DNA of 46,649 nt from the NCBI GenBank assembly GCA_030456445.1, contig JAKDNM010000014.1, positions 1 to 46,649 of the forward strand. The letters are read 5' to 3'. Below, in pieces: positions 18,534-26,527 of this stretch. The position numbers and the translations under genes are program-made. This stretch comes from Hyphomicrobiales bacterium (GTDB taxonomy: Bacteria; Pseudomonadota; Alphaproteobacteria; Rhizobiales; Rhizobiaceae). Numbering within the stretch: position 1 is the first letter of the stretch; every line of letters starts with the position of its first letter. The notes below the pieces were generated by a model. It was not told where the DNA came from and made no database searches. It saw only the letters and a program-made list of their open reading frames with translations.

Positions 18534-21500
18534 ATGACGCTGCATCAGGTCGCGCTCGACGACAAATACGACCTTGCCAAGGAGCGAATTTTCATCTCCG
18601 GCTCGCAGGCGATCGTGCGCATGCTCCTCATGCAGCGGGAGCGCGACCGCCGCGCCGGCCTGAACACGGCCGGCTTCATCTCCGGCTATCGGGGCTCACC
18701 GCTCGGCGGGCTTGACCAGCAATTGTGGAAGGCGAAGAAGCAACTGTCGGCCGCCGACATCGTCTTCCAGCCAGGCATCAACGAGGAACTGGCCGCGACC
18801 GCCGCATGGGGCTCGCAGCAGACAGAACTTCTCGGCGAAGGCAAATATGACGGCGTCTTCGCGCTCTGGTACGGCAAGGGTCCGGGCGTCGACCGTTCCG
18901 GCGACGTGTTCCGCCACGCCAATCTCGCCGGCACTTCGCCGCATGGCGGCGTGCTCGCCCTGATGGGTGACGACCATACGGCCGAATCCTCCACCACCGC
19001 GCATTCGAGCGAATTTGCGTTCGTCGATGCGATGATCCCGATCTTCAACCCGGCCGGCGTTCAGGAGATGGTCGATTACGGCATCTACGGCTACGCGCTG
19101 TCGCGCTTCGCCGGCATGTGGTCGGCGATGAAATGCGTCAAGGACAATATCGAATCGACGGCCTCGGTGGATGTCTCGCTCGACCGGCTCGCCGTCACCC
19201 TGCCGGAAATCGATATGCCGCACGGCGGGCTTTCGGTCCGCCACGAGATCGACATGCTCGGCCAGGAGGAGCGTCTGTATGAGCACAAGCGCCGGGCCGC
19301 CGCCGCCTTCATCCGCGTCAACAATCTGAACCGCATCGTCTATTCCGGTGGGCCAAGCCCGAAGCTTGGCATCATCACAGTGGGAAAAAGCTATCTCGAC
19401 GTGCGCCAGGCGCTTGACGATATCGGCATCGATGAGGCGCGCGCCAACGAGATGGGCATCCGCCTGTTCAAGGTCGCCTGCCCATGGCCGCTCGATCTCG
19501 AGCATATCGGCGAATTCGCCAAGGGCCTCGAAACGGTGATCGTCGTCGAGGAGAAGCGGTCGCTGATCGAGGTGCAACTGCGCGAGAGCCTCTACGGCAC
19601 GGCCATGCAGCCGGTCATCGTCGGCAAGAAGAACGAGCGCGGCGACTGGCTGTTTCCGGCCAAGGGAGCGCTCGATCCCAACGAGGTCGCCATCGCCATC
19701 GGCGAGCGGGTGCTGAAGATCATCGGGCCTTCCGAAGAGATCGCGGCACGCGTCGACCGCATGCGGCAATTCCAGGCGATGCTCGCCGACACGACCGACG
19801 TTGCGACCCGCACGCCCTATTTCTGTTCGGGATGCCCGCACAATTCCTCGACCAAGGTGCCGGAAGGCTCGCTCGCATCGGCCGGTATCGGCTGCCATTT
19901 CATGTCGCTGTGGATGGACCGTTCCACCGTCGGCTTCACGGCGATGGGCGGGGAGGGGGCACAGTGGATCGGCCAGGCGCCGTTCTCCAAGCGTGGCCAT
20001 ATCTTCCAGAACCTGGGTGACGGCACCTACAACCATTCCGGAATGCTGGCGCTGCGCTTCGCGGTCGCGTCGGACGCCAATATCACCTACAAGATCCTCT
20101 ATAACGACGCCGTCGCCATGACCGGCGGGCAGCCGCACGAAGGCGGCCTTTCGGTCGATGCGATTGCCCGGCAGGTGCGCGCCGAGGGCGTGGAGCGCGT
20201 TGCAATCGTCACCGACGAGCCGGAAAAATATGCCGGCAAAGCCGAATTCCCGGCAGGCGCTACGATCAGCCATCGCGACGACCTGGATGCCGTGCAGCGC
20301 GAGTTGCGCGAGGTGCCGGGCGTCTCGGTACTGCTCTACGACCAGACCTGCGCGGCGGAAAAACGCCGCCGCCGCAAGCGCGGCACGTTTCCCGACCCGG
20401 ACAAGCGCGTCGTCATCAACGAGCTGGTCTGCGAAGGCTGCGGCGATTGCGGCGTCGCCTCGAACTGCGTTTCCGTGCAGCCGCTGGAAACCGAATTCGG
20501 CCGCAAGCGGCGCATCGACCAGTCGAGCTGCAACAAGGATTTTTCCTGCGTCAACGGCTTCTGCCCGTCTTTCGTGACCGTGCACGGCGCGCGCATCCGC
20601 AAGGCGGAGGGCGCGGCCGGCGGCCATGACCCGCTGGAGGGCGTGCCGGCGGTCCAGCCGGCGGCGCTGGCCGATGGCTGGGCGGCGATCGTCGACGGCA
20701 TCGGCGGAACCGGCGTCGTCACGGTCGGCGCCATCCTTGGCATGGCCGCGCATCTGGAGGGCAGGGGATGCGGCATGATCGACATGGCCGGCCTCGCCCA
20801 GAAGGGCGGCGCCGTCTACAGTCATATCCGCGTGGCAAAATCGCCTGCCGATATCCATGCCATCCGCGTATCGGCCGGCAAGGCGGATCTGATCCTCGGC
20901 TGCGACCTCGTCGTATCGGGCGCCAAGAAAGTGCTGGCGTCCGCCCGCGAGGGCCATACGATCTTCGTTGCCAACACGGCCGAAGTGATGCCGGGCGATT
21001 TCGCCCGCTCGACCGATTTCTCGCTTCCCATCGAGCGTTTGAAGAAGGCGATCCGGGCGGCGGCGGGCGAGGACAAGGCGCATTTCTTCGACGCGACGCG
21101 GACGGCGACGGTGCTTTTCGGCAATTCGCTCGGCGCCAACATGTTCATGCTCGGCTTCGCCTACCAGCATGGCGGCCTGCCGCTTTCCGCCGAGGCGATC
21201 GAGCGTGCCATCGAACTCAACGGGCAGGCGGTGGCGATGAACGTCGCGGCGTTCCGCTGGGGCCGGCGCGCCGCCCACAATCCCGAATTCGTCCGTACCA
21301 TCGTCGAGAAGGCGCGCGGCGGAGCGTCCGATCGCAAATTGGCCGAGGGGCTCGACGAAATCGTCGAGAAGCGCGCTGCTTTCCTGACGGCCTATCAGGA
21401 CAGAGCCTATGCGGAGCGCTACCGCAAGCGCGTGGCCTTGATCCGCTCGGCCGAGGAGAAGGCCGTGCCAGGCTCGATCGTGGTGGCAGAGGCGGCGGCG

Positions 21501-22013
21501 CGTAATCTCTTCAAGCTGATGGCGATCAAGGACGAATATGAGGTCGCCCGGCTTTATACGGACGGTTCCTTCCGCAAGCAGCTTGCCGCCGAGTTCGAGC
21601 ATTACGACAAGCTCGAATTCCATCTGGCACCACCAATCCTCAACCGGCGCGGTTCGGACGGCCGCCTGCGCAAGTCGAAATTCGGTCCGTGGATGATGAA
21701 GGCGTTCGGCGTTCTCGCGGCGCTGAAAGGACTGCGCGGCACGGCGTTCGACATCTTCGGCTATTCGGAGGAAAGGCGCATGGAGAGGCGCCTGCTAGCC
21801 GAGTATGAGAGCGACCTCGACCGCATCGCCGGGGTGCTTTCGCCGGAGCGGATCGATGCGGCCGCCGCACTCGCCTCGGTGCCGGCGCTGATCCGCGGTT
21901 TCGGCCATGTGAAGGCGGCTAACGCGACAAAGGCGGCGGGCGAGCGTGAGCGCCTGACAGCCCGGTTTCTGCATGGTTTGAAGGCGCCGGATATATTGCA
22001 AGCTGCTGAATAA
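18534..22013 (+). CDS. Indolepyruvate ferredoxin oxidoreductase, single-chain (IorAB-type)
   Basis: This 1159-residue enzyme fuses the domains that anaerobes make as separate subunits. The N-terminal pyrimidine-binding TPP domain has GFISGYRGSPLGGLDQQLW and WYGKGPGVDRSGDV. The pyrophosphate-binding TPP domain lies near residue 430 (FCSGCPHNSSTKVPEGS, GEGAQWIGQAPF, NLGDGTYNHSG). Cysteine-rich iron-sulfur motifs are near 632 (CEGCGDCGVASNC) and 665 (CNKDFSCVNGFCPSF), and the C-terminal KorC-type domain starts near 723 (GIGGTGVVTVGAILGMAAHL). It oxidatively decarboxylates arylpyruvates to arylacetyl-CoA, reducing ferredoxin. AAGGAG before ATG 18534 fixes the start. Next along this strand are the c-di-GMP gene and, further on, the ligase-liv operon that may share the pathway. 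Confidence 0.96.
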   Translation: MTLHQVALDDKYDLAKERIFISGSQAIVRMLLMQRERDRRAGLNTAGFISGYRGSPLGGLDQQLWKAKKQLSAADIVFQPGINEELAATAAWGSQQTELLGEGKYDGVFALWYGKGPGVDRSGDVFRHANLAGTSPHGGVLALMGDDHTAESSTTAHSSEFAFVDAMIPIFNPAGVQEMVDYGIYGYALSRFAGMWSAMKCVKDNIESTASVDVSLDRLAVTLPEIDMPHGGLSVRHEIDMLGQEERLYEHKRRAAAAFIRVNNLNRIVYSGGPSPKLGIITVGKSYLDVRQALDDIGIDEARANEMGIRLFKVACPWPLDLEHIGEFAKGLETVIVVEEKRSLIEVQLRESLYGTAMQPVIVGKKNERGDWLFPAKGALDPNEVAIAIGERVLKIIGPSEEIAARVDRMRQFQAMLADTTDVATRTPYFCSGCPHNSSTKVPEGSLASAGIGCHFMSLWMDRSTVGFTAMGGEGAQWIGQAPFSKRGHIFQNLGDGTYNHSGMLALRFAVASDANITYKILYNDAVAMTGGQPHEGGLSVDAIARQVRAEGVERVAIVTDEPEKYAGKAEFPAGATISHRDDLDAVQRELREVPGVSVLLYDQTCAAEKRRRRKRGTFPDPDKRVVINELVCEGCGDCGVASNCVSVQPLETEFGRKRRIDQSSCNKDFSCVNGFCPSFVTVHGARIRKAEGAAGGHDPLEGVPAVQPAALADGWAAIVDGIGGTGVVTVGAILGMAAHLEGRGCGMIDMAGLAQKGGAVYSHIRVAKSPADIHAIRVSAGKADLILGCDLVVSGAKKVLASAREGHTIFVANTAEVMPGDFARSTDFSLPIERLKKAIRAAAGEDKAHFFDATRTATVLFGNSLGANMFMLGFAYQHGGLPLSAEAIERAIELNGQAVAMNVAAFRWGRRAAHNPEFVRTIVEKARGGASDRKLAEGLDEIVEKRAAFLTAYQDRAYAERYRKRVALIRSAEEKAVPGSIVVAEAAARNLFKLMAIKDEYEVARLYTDGSFRKQLAAEFEHYDKLEFHLAPPILNRRGSDGRLRKSKFGPWMMKAFGVLAALKGLRGTAFDIFGYSEERRMERRLLAEYESDLDRIAGVLSPERIDAAAALASVPALIRGFGHVKAANATKAAGERERLTARFLHGLKAPDILQAAE

Positions 22014-22108
22014 TATAGGTTTTTTGCCATCTATCAGCTTTAGCATACATAAGCGATTTATTAAGGGGGGTATGCCATTATCTACCGTCAGACGACGGAT
22101 TCCGATCA

Positions 22109-24421
22109 ATGAAGCGAACAAAACCGGGAAACATCCCTGCCGATGTCTACATCCAGTTTGTCCGCTCGTTATTCAACAGCGTTCATACTGTTCTTGTCGG
22201 CTCGCTGATACATACGCTTCTCGCCTTCCTCGTCTTCTGGAAGAACGGCAACCCCATCTACATCCCGCTCGGTATCCTGCTCTTCGGCGTTGGTATCTGG
22301 CGCTACTTGGGGATGCTGAAATTCACCAAAACGGGTACGATCGCCAACAGGGCGGAAGCAGCCGCGTGGGAACGGCACTATGTCATCCGGGGCAGCGTGC
22401 AGGCGCTGGCCATCGGGTTGTTCTGCCTTCTCGCGTTCTACCCCTTCAATGACCATTTCGCGGAGATGGTGGCGATCCTGATGACGTTCGGGTCGATCGT
22501 CACGGTAGCGGGCCGGAATTATGGCTCGCCCCGGATGGTCGCCGTCTTTTCCGCGGCATTCCTCCTGCCGATCGGCGTCGGCCTCAGCTTGAGGGCGAAT
22601 ATTCCCGACGTGGTGCTCGCGCTGACGGTCTTCCTGTTTTTCTTCATCGTCAGGAGCACGGCCGACAATGTTCGCGATGTGCTCTTCTCGGCGGTTATCG
22701 GCCACCGCAAGGCAAAGCAGATCGCACAGCGTTTCGACCGCGCGCTCAACACCATGCCGCACGGCCTTGTCATGCTTGGGCCGAACGGACGCGTCGTGGT
22801 CGCGAACTCCGAAGCGGCGCACCTGATGGCCGCGGCCTCGACCGAACTGCTTCTGGGCCGGTCGCTGAAATCCCTCATGATGCGCGGCGCGGCGGCAGGC
22901 TACCTGAGCCGCAAGGATGCGCAATTCGCCGAAGCGCAACTCACGCGTGCGCTGCATGAAGGTCGCGACCGCAAACTCCTGCTCAGCTTCTCCAACGGGC
23001 GCCATTTCGAATTCTCGACCCGCGAGGGCAATGACGAACTTGGCGTCATTACCTTCGAGGACGTCACCGCGCGCGTCGAGGCGGAAGGGCGTGTCCGCTT
23101 CATGGCCCGTTACGACAATCTCACCGGCCTTCCCAACCGGGCCTATTTTCATGAGCGGGTGATGGAGATGATGGCGGGCGGGGATCGCGACCGGTTGTGC
23201 GGCCTTGCGGTCTTCGACCTCGATGACTTCAAAAGCGTCAACGACACCCTCGGCCACCCCGTGGGAGACGGCCTTATCTACGCCGTGGCTGAAAGACTGG
23301 GTGCCTTTGCCGAGGAAGATGTCCTCATCAGCCGTTTCGGTGGCGACGAGTTCATGATCTTCTTCGATCGCATTACCGACGAAGCGGACTTTACGCGCAA
23401 GCTCGATAGGATATTCGAAGGTCTCCAGGGCGAAGTCGATGTCGCAGGCCATTGTCTGCGCATCCAGTGCAGCGCCGGCACCGTGCTCGGCGCCGTCGGC
23501 GAGACGGATGTCGACGGCATGATCGTCAAGGCCGATCTGGCGCTCTACAAGGCAAAGGATCTGGGCAAGAACGGCTGGCGTTCGTTCGAGACGTCGATGG
23601 ACGAGGCCTTCCGCAACCGGCAGGTCATGAAGGCCGATCTGAGGAGCGCGGTCGAGGGGCGTGCGCTTCGTGTCGTCTATCAGCCGATCGTGGCCATGGA
23701 CACGATGCGCATCGCAAGCTGCGAGGCGCTTTGCCGGTGGGATCACCCGCAACTCGGGCCGATCTCACCATCGGTCTTCATTCCACTGGCCGAGGAGATG
23801 GGCATCGTCTCGGAAATCTCCTCCTTCATGCTCGCGGCCGCCTGCGCCGAATGCGCGCGCTGGCCGCGCCAGATTCCCGTCTCGATCAATCTGTCGGCGC
23901 GGGATTTCCGCAATAGCGAGATTGTCGAGAAGGTGCGCAACGCGCTCAGCGATTCGGGGTTGGAACCGCACCGGCTGGAGATCGAGGTAACCGAAACGGC
24001 GCTGCTCGACGACAAGGCATCGACACAGCTTTATCTCAAGGAACTCAAGGCTCTCGGCGTCAGGATCGCGCTCGACGATTTCGGCACCGGGTATTCGAGC
24101 CTGAGCTACCTGCACACGCTGCCGCTCGACAAGATCAAGATCGACCGCAGCTTCCTGATCGACGTCGCGCGCAACGAACGTTCGTTGGAATTGCTCAAGG
24201 GCATCGTCAAGCTGTCCAGGCAACTCGGTCTTCTGGTCACGGTCGAGGGCGTGGAGACGTTCGAGCAGCTCAAGATACTGGCGCTCAAGGTCAGGCCGGA
24301 CATGGTGCAGGGGTTCCTGTTCGGCTCGGCGCTGACTGCATCCGGTATCGATACGATGTCGACGACGGTCTGGCCATTCGCCAACGAGATCAGCGTCGCC
24401 AAACGCGCGGCAAGGCGCTGA
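22109..24421 (+). CDS. Membrane-anchored GGDEF-EAL cyclic-di-GMP enzyme with PAS-like domain
   Basis: The 770-residue protein has about six N-terminal membrane helices (residues 20-185), a PAS-like sensor segment (about 205-320), a GGDEF domain with intact SRFGGDEF near 410, and an EAL domain with SCEALCRW near 539, VTETALLDD, and ALDDFGTGYSSLSYLH. Both catalytic signatures look intact, so it could make and degrade c-di-GMP. The RxxD inhibitory site expected five residues before GGDEF is absent (the sequence there is AEEDVLISRF). The start ATG 22109 has a weak ribosome site. It precedes the FeeM-like gene on the same strand, with a repeat element starting at its stop codon. Confidence 0.93.
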   Translation: MKRTKPGNIPADVYIQFVRSLFNSVHTVLVGSLIHTLLAFLVFWKNGNPIYIPLGILLFGVGIWRYLGMLKFTKTGTIANRAEAAAWERHYVIRGSVQALAIGLFCLLAFYPFNDHFAEMVAILMTFGSIVTVAGRNYGSPRMVAVFSAAFLLPIGVGLSLRANIPDVVLALTVFLFFFIVRSTADNVRDVLFSAVIGHRKAKQIAQRFDRALNTMPHGLVMLGPNGRVVVANSEAAHLMAAASTELLLGRSLKSLMMRGAAAGYLSRKDAQFAEAQLTRALHEGRDRKLLLSFSNGRHFEFSTREGNDELGVITFEDVTARVEAEGRVRFMARYDNLTGLPNRAYFHERVMEMMAGGDRDRLCGLAVFDLDDFKSVNDTLGHPVGDGLIYAVAERLGAFAEEDVLISRFGGDEFMIFFDRITDEADFTRKLDRIFEGLQGEVDVAGHCLRIQCSAGTVLGAVGETDVDGMIVKADLALYKAKDLGKNGWRSFETSMDEAFRNRQVMKADLRSAVEGRALRVVYQPIVAMDTMRIASCEALCRWDHPQLGPISPSVFIPLAEEMGIVSEISSFMLAAACAECARWPRQIPVSINLSARDFRNSEIVEKVRNALSDSGLEPHRLEIEVTETALLDDKASTQLYLKELKALGVRIALDDFGTGYSSLSYLHTLPLDKIKIDRSFLIDVARNERSLELLKGIVKLSRQLGLLVTVEGVETFEQLKILALKVRPDMVQGFLFGSALTASGIDTMSTTVWPFANEISVAKRAARR

Positions 24422-24520
24422 AGCGTGTCGCGATCTTCAGGTTCGCATACGCTTTAAGCTCTTGATTTCACGCATGTCCTTATCCTCAAACCGATCCTCC
24501 TTTTCGGGGGATATGCGCCG
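24419..24520. repeat. Dispersed palindromic repeat (TGAAGCGTGTCGCGATC family), full copy
   Basis: The unit starts with the stop codon of the GGDEF-EAL gene and ends in an imperfect hairpin whose arms are CGCATGTCC and GGGATATGCG. Its left part recurs at 39201-39240. The structure resembles rhizobial intergenic palindromes. Confidence 0.65.
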
Positions 24521-24560
24521 GCCGCGCCTGTCCGCCGGCCCGGCGGCGAAAATTTACTAA

Positions 24561-24576
24561 AAATTAACGTTAATTT
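24561..24576. promoter_or_regulatory. Perfect 16-bp AT-rich palindrome upstream of FeeM-like gene
   Basis: AAATTAACGTTAATTT is its own reverse complement and lies 88 bases before the start of the FeeM-like gene in an AT-rich promoter region. A CtrA-like half-match (TTAA-N7-TTTA) lies nearer the gene at about 24618-24632. It is a plausible operator; the regulator is unknown, and the Crp/Fnr protein at 25640 is one candidate. Confidence 0.5.
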
Positions 24577-24663
24577 CGAGTAAACACGTCCCATAAGTTT
24601 TTCAGCTTTGCCCGTGGTTAAGGTTTGGTTTACTGTCTTCCCAGCCATAGGGGAGGCTGAACC

Positions 24664-25434
24664 TTGGAAAATCAATTCGCAAAGCAAACCGACTCAACCC
24701 GGCGCGAGACGGATCCCGGCATGACGGCGTTCGCGCGCAACGTGTTGGGAATCATGGAGAAGATCGAGTATCGCCTTTGTGAGGGCGGAGAGGATCTGGA
24801 AGATATCTTCCGTCTCCGCTATAATTCCTATCTTTCCGCCGGTATGATCAAGTCCGATGCTTCGCGCATGGTGATCGACGATTATGAAGACCTGCCGGAA
24901 ACCTATACTTATGGCATACACTACGATGGGAATCTGGTTTGTACCGTAAGATTCCATCACATTACAAAAGAGTTCTCGCGCTCGCCGAGCACGACGGTAT
25001 TCGGGGATGTGCTTGGACCGCGCCTCGACGCCGGCGAGACATTTATCGATCCGAGCCGTTTCGCGGCCGATAATGAGTGGTCGACGACGCTCAGGGTGCT
25101 GCCCTACATCACGCTGCGGCTGCCGATGCTGGCTTGTCATTATTTCGGCACCTCGGCCTGTTTGCAGGCGATAAAAGGCGAGCATGCGGCGTTCTACAAG
25201 CGCGTCTTCGTCGCCGAACCGCTGGTCAGGGAACGCGCCTATCCGGGCCTGACCTGCGCCGTCGATCTGTGGCAGTCTCCCAGTCCGCTGGTTTGGCAGC
25301 AGGCCCAGGAGCGCTTCGCATTCTTCCGCTCGACGCCGCTCGAGGAAAGAATGCTGTTCACACGGTCGAATGATACGTACAGGGCGCCTTTGACGATCCT
25401 TCCCAGCGCAAAATATCTCAGTCACGCAGCCTGA
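24664..25434 (+). CDS. N-acyl amino acid synthase FeeM-like / autoinducer-synthase-type acyltransferase
   Basis: The 256-residue protein matches the pattern of the FeeM/AHL-synthase branch of the GNAT fold. EDIFRLRYNSYLSAGM near residue 50 resembles the N-terminal acyl-binding segment. LVCTVRFHHITKE, then GETFIDPSRFAAD near 129, PYITLRLPMLACHYFG and AIKGEHAAFYKRVF near 172 follow in the expected order. FeeM joins acyl chains from acyl carrier protein to an amino acid, giving surfactant or signal-like lipids. No acyl carrier protein gene is adjacent. The start is TTG 24664 with GGGGAGG seven bases upstream; ATG 24721 would drop 19 residues. Family membership is from motif pattern and not proven. 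Confidence 0.78.
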   Translation: MENQFAKQTDSTRRETDPGMTAFARNVLGIMEKIEYRLCEGGEDLEDIFRLRYNSYLSAGMIKSDASRMVIDDYEDLPETYTYGIHYDGNLVCTVRFHHITKEFSRSPSTTVFGDVLGPRLDAGETFIDPSRFAADNEWSTTLRVLPYITLRLPMLACHYFGTSACLQAIKGEHAAFYKRVFVAEPLVRERAYPGLTCAVDLWQSPSPLVWQQAQERFAFFRSTPLEERMLFTRSNDTYRAPLTILPSAKYLSHAA

Positions 25435-25487
25435 GAGCCTCCGGGGATTGTACCCTCAGGGGCCGATCCCGCCGAACTTGCGCTTTA

Positions 25488-25586
25488 GAGCATGATGTGA
25501 TCGGATTGAATCACTCCATGCTCTTATCTCTTTGTTTGAGCATGATCTTTTCGGAAAACCGGTGCCCACTTTTCCGGATCATGCTC
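25488..25586. repeat. Dispersed two-hairpin palindromic repeat, copy 2 (GAGCATGAT family)
   Basis: This copy begins GAGCATGATGTGAT and ends TTTTCCGGATCATGCTC, as does the copy at 8319-8408. The central AAAACCGGTGCCCACTTTT is identical. The left hairpin has extra bases. It separates the FeeM-like gene from the Crp/Fnr gene. Confidence 0.85.
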
Positions 25587-25639
25587 TAGGAACCCATCAA
25601 TAGGATGGGATACGACAATGACGCTGGTTTCGGTGAAGA

Positions 25640-26308
25640 ATGGCCCCAAGGGATGATCTGGTGCGCCGGGCCGTCTGGGCCGGCGATCTCGGTGAAGCGG
25701 AAATCGAACGCGCCCGCAAAGGGACGGTCGAGAAGGTCTTTCCGAAAGGCGCCTATATCTGCCACCGTGGAGACCGGCTCGACTATTGGACAGGTGTGGC
25801 GCAGGGCCTCGTCAAGATCAGCACCATATCGCAGGGCGGCAAGGCGATGACTTTTGCCGGCATCGGCACGGGCGGCTGGTTCGGCGAGGGATCTATACTC
25901 AAGGACGAGCCGCGCCAGTATGATCTCGTGGCGCTGCGCGAGACGCGGCTTGCCTTGGTGAACCGCGCCACCTTCTTCTGGCTCTATGAGAATAGCGCCG
26001 CTTTCAACCGGTTTCTCGTCCGCCAGCTCAACGAGCGCATGGGCCAGTTCATCGCCACGATCGAGCACGACCGGATCCTCGATGCCAAGGCGCGAGTGGC
26101 GCGCAATCTGTCGTGGCTCTTCAATCCGGTGCTCTATCCGGGCGCTGGCTCTCAGATCGAGATCACGCAGGAAGAGCTCGGGCTTCTGGCCGGCGTCTCG
26201 CGCGCGGTCGCCAACCGCAGCCTTGCCGAACTCGAAGATGAAGGACTGATCCGCGCAGAGCACAGAGAAATAAGGGTGCTCGATCTGGCGGCACTCAAAA
26301 CCTATTGA
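25640..26308 (+). CDS. Crp/Fnr-family transcriptional regulator
   Basis: The 222-residue protein has an N-terminal cyclic-nucleotide-binding-like beta-roll (about residues 20-130, with GAYICHRGDRLDYWTGVAQG and GGWFGEGSILKDE), a long dimer helix, and a C-terminal Crp-type winged helix (ITQEELGLLAGVSRAVANRS as the HTH, about 170-195). There is no N-terminal cysteine cluster, so it is not an oxygen-sensing Fnr. The start ATG 25640 has a modest ribosome site. Members of this branch often sit just upstream of acyl-CoA ligase and liv-type transporter operons, as here; it may activate the operon that starts at 26528 (inference). Confidence 0.92.
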   Translation: MAPRDDLVRRAVWAGDLGEAEIERARKGTVEKVFPKGAYICHRGDRLDYWTGVAQGLVKISTISQGGKAMTFAGIGTGGWFGEGSILKDEPRQYDLVALRETRLALVNRATFFWLYENSAAFNRFLVRQLNERMGQFIATIEHDRILDAKARVARNLSWLFNPVLYPGAGSQIEITQEELGLLAGVSRAVANRSLAELEDEGLIRAEHREIRVLDLAALKTY

Positions 26309-26527
26309 TGCCGCGAAGCAAACAGAAGCGCTGATCTATCACGCATTGTACCGTTCCGTCTGTCAAGGCATCTGTTGCCTGATTGGCCCATTTAAACGAT
26401 CCTGCCCGTATCGCGCGTTCGGCAAGCCTAGGCCCATTGGCTACTTGCGGCCGGATTGGAGCGCGCGATAAATTTGGTCCAAAATCGCCAACGATGCGAG
26501 GAAGACAGGGAGGAAGACGGGAGGAAT

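Noticed and set aside
18696..21623. A 975-codon open frame on the minus strand opposite the indolepyruvate oxidoreductase
   Set aside because: It is the antisense shadow of a well-supported gene in high-GC DNA; it has no family motifs and no ribosome site.
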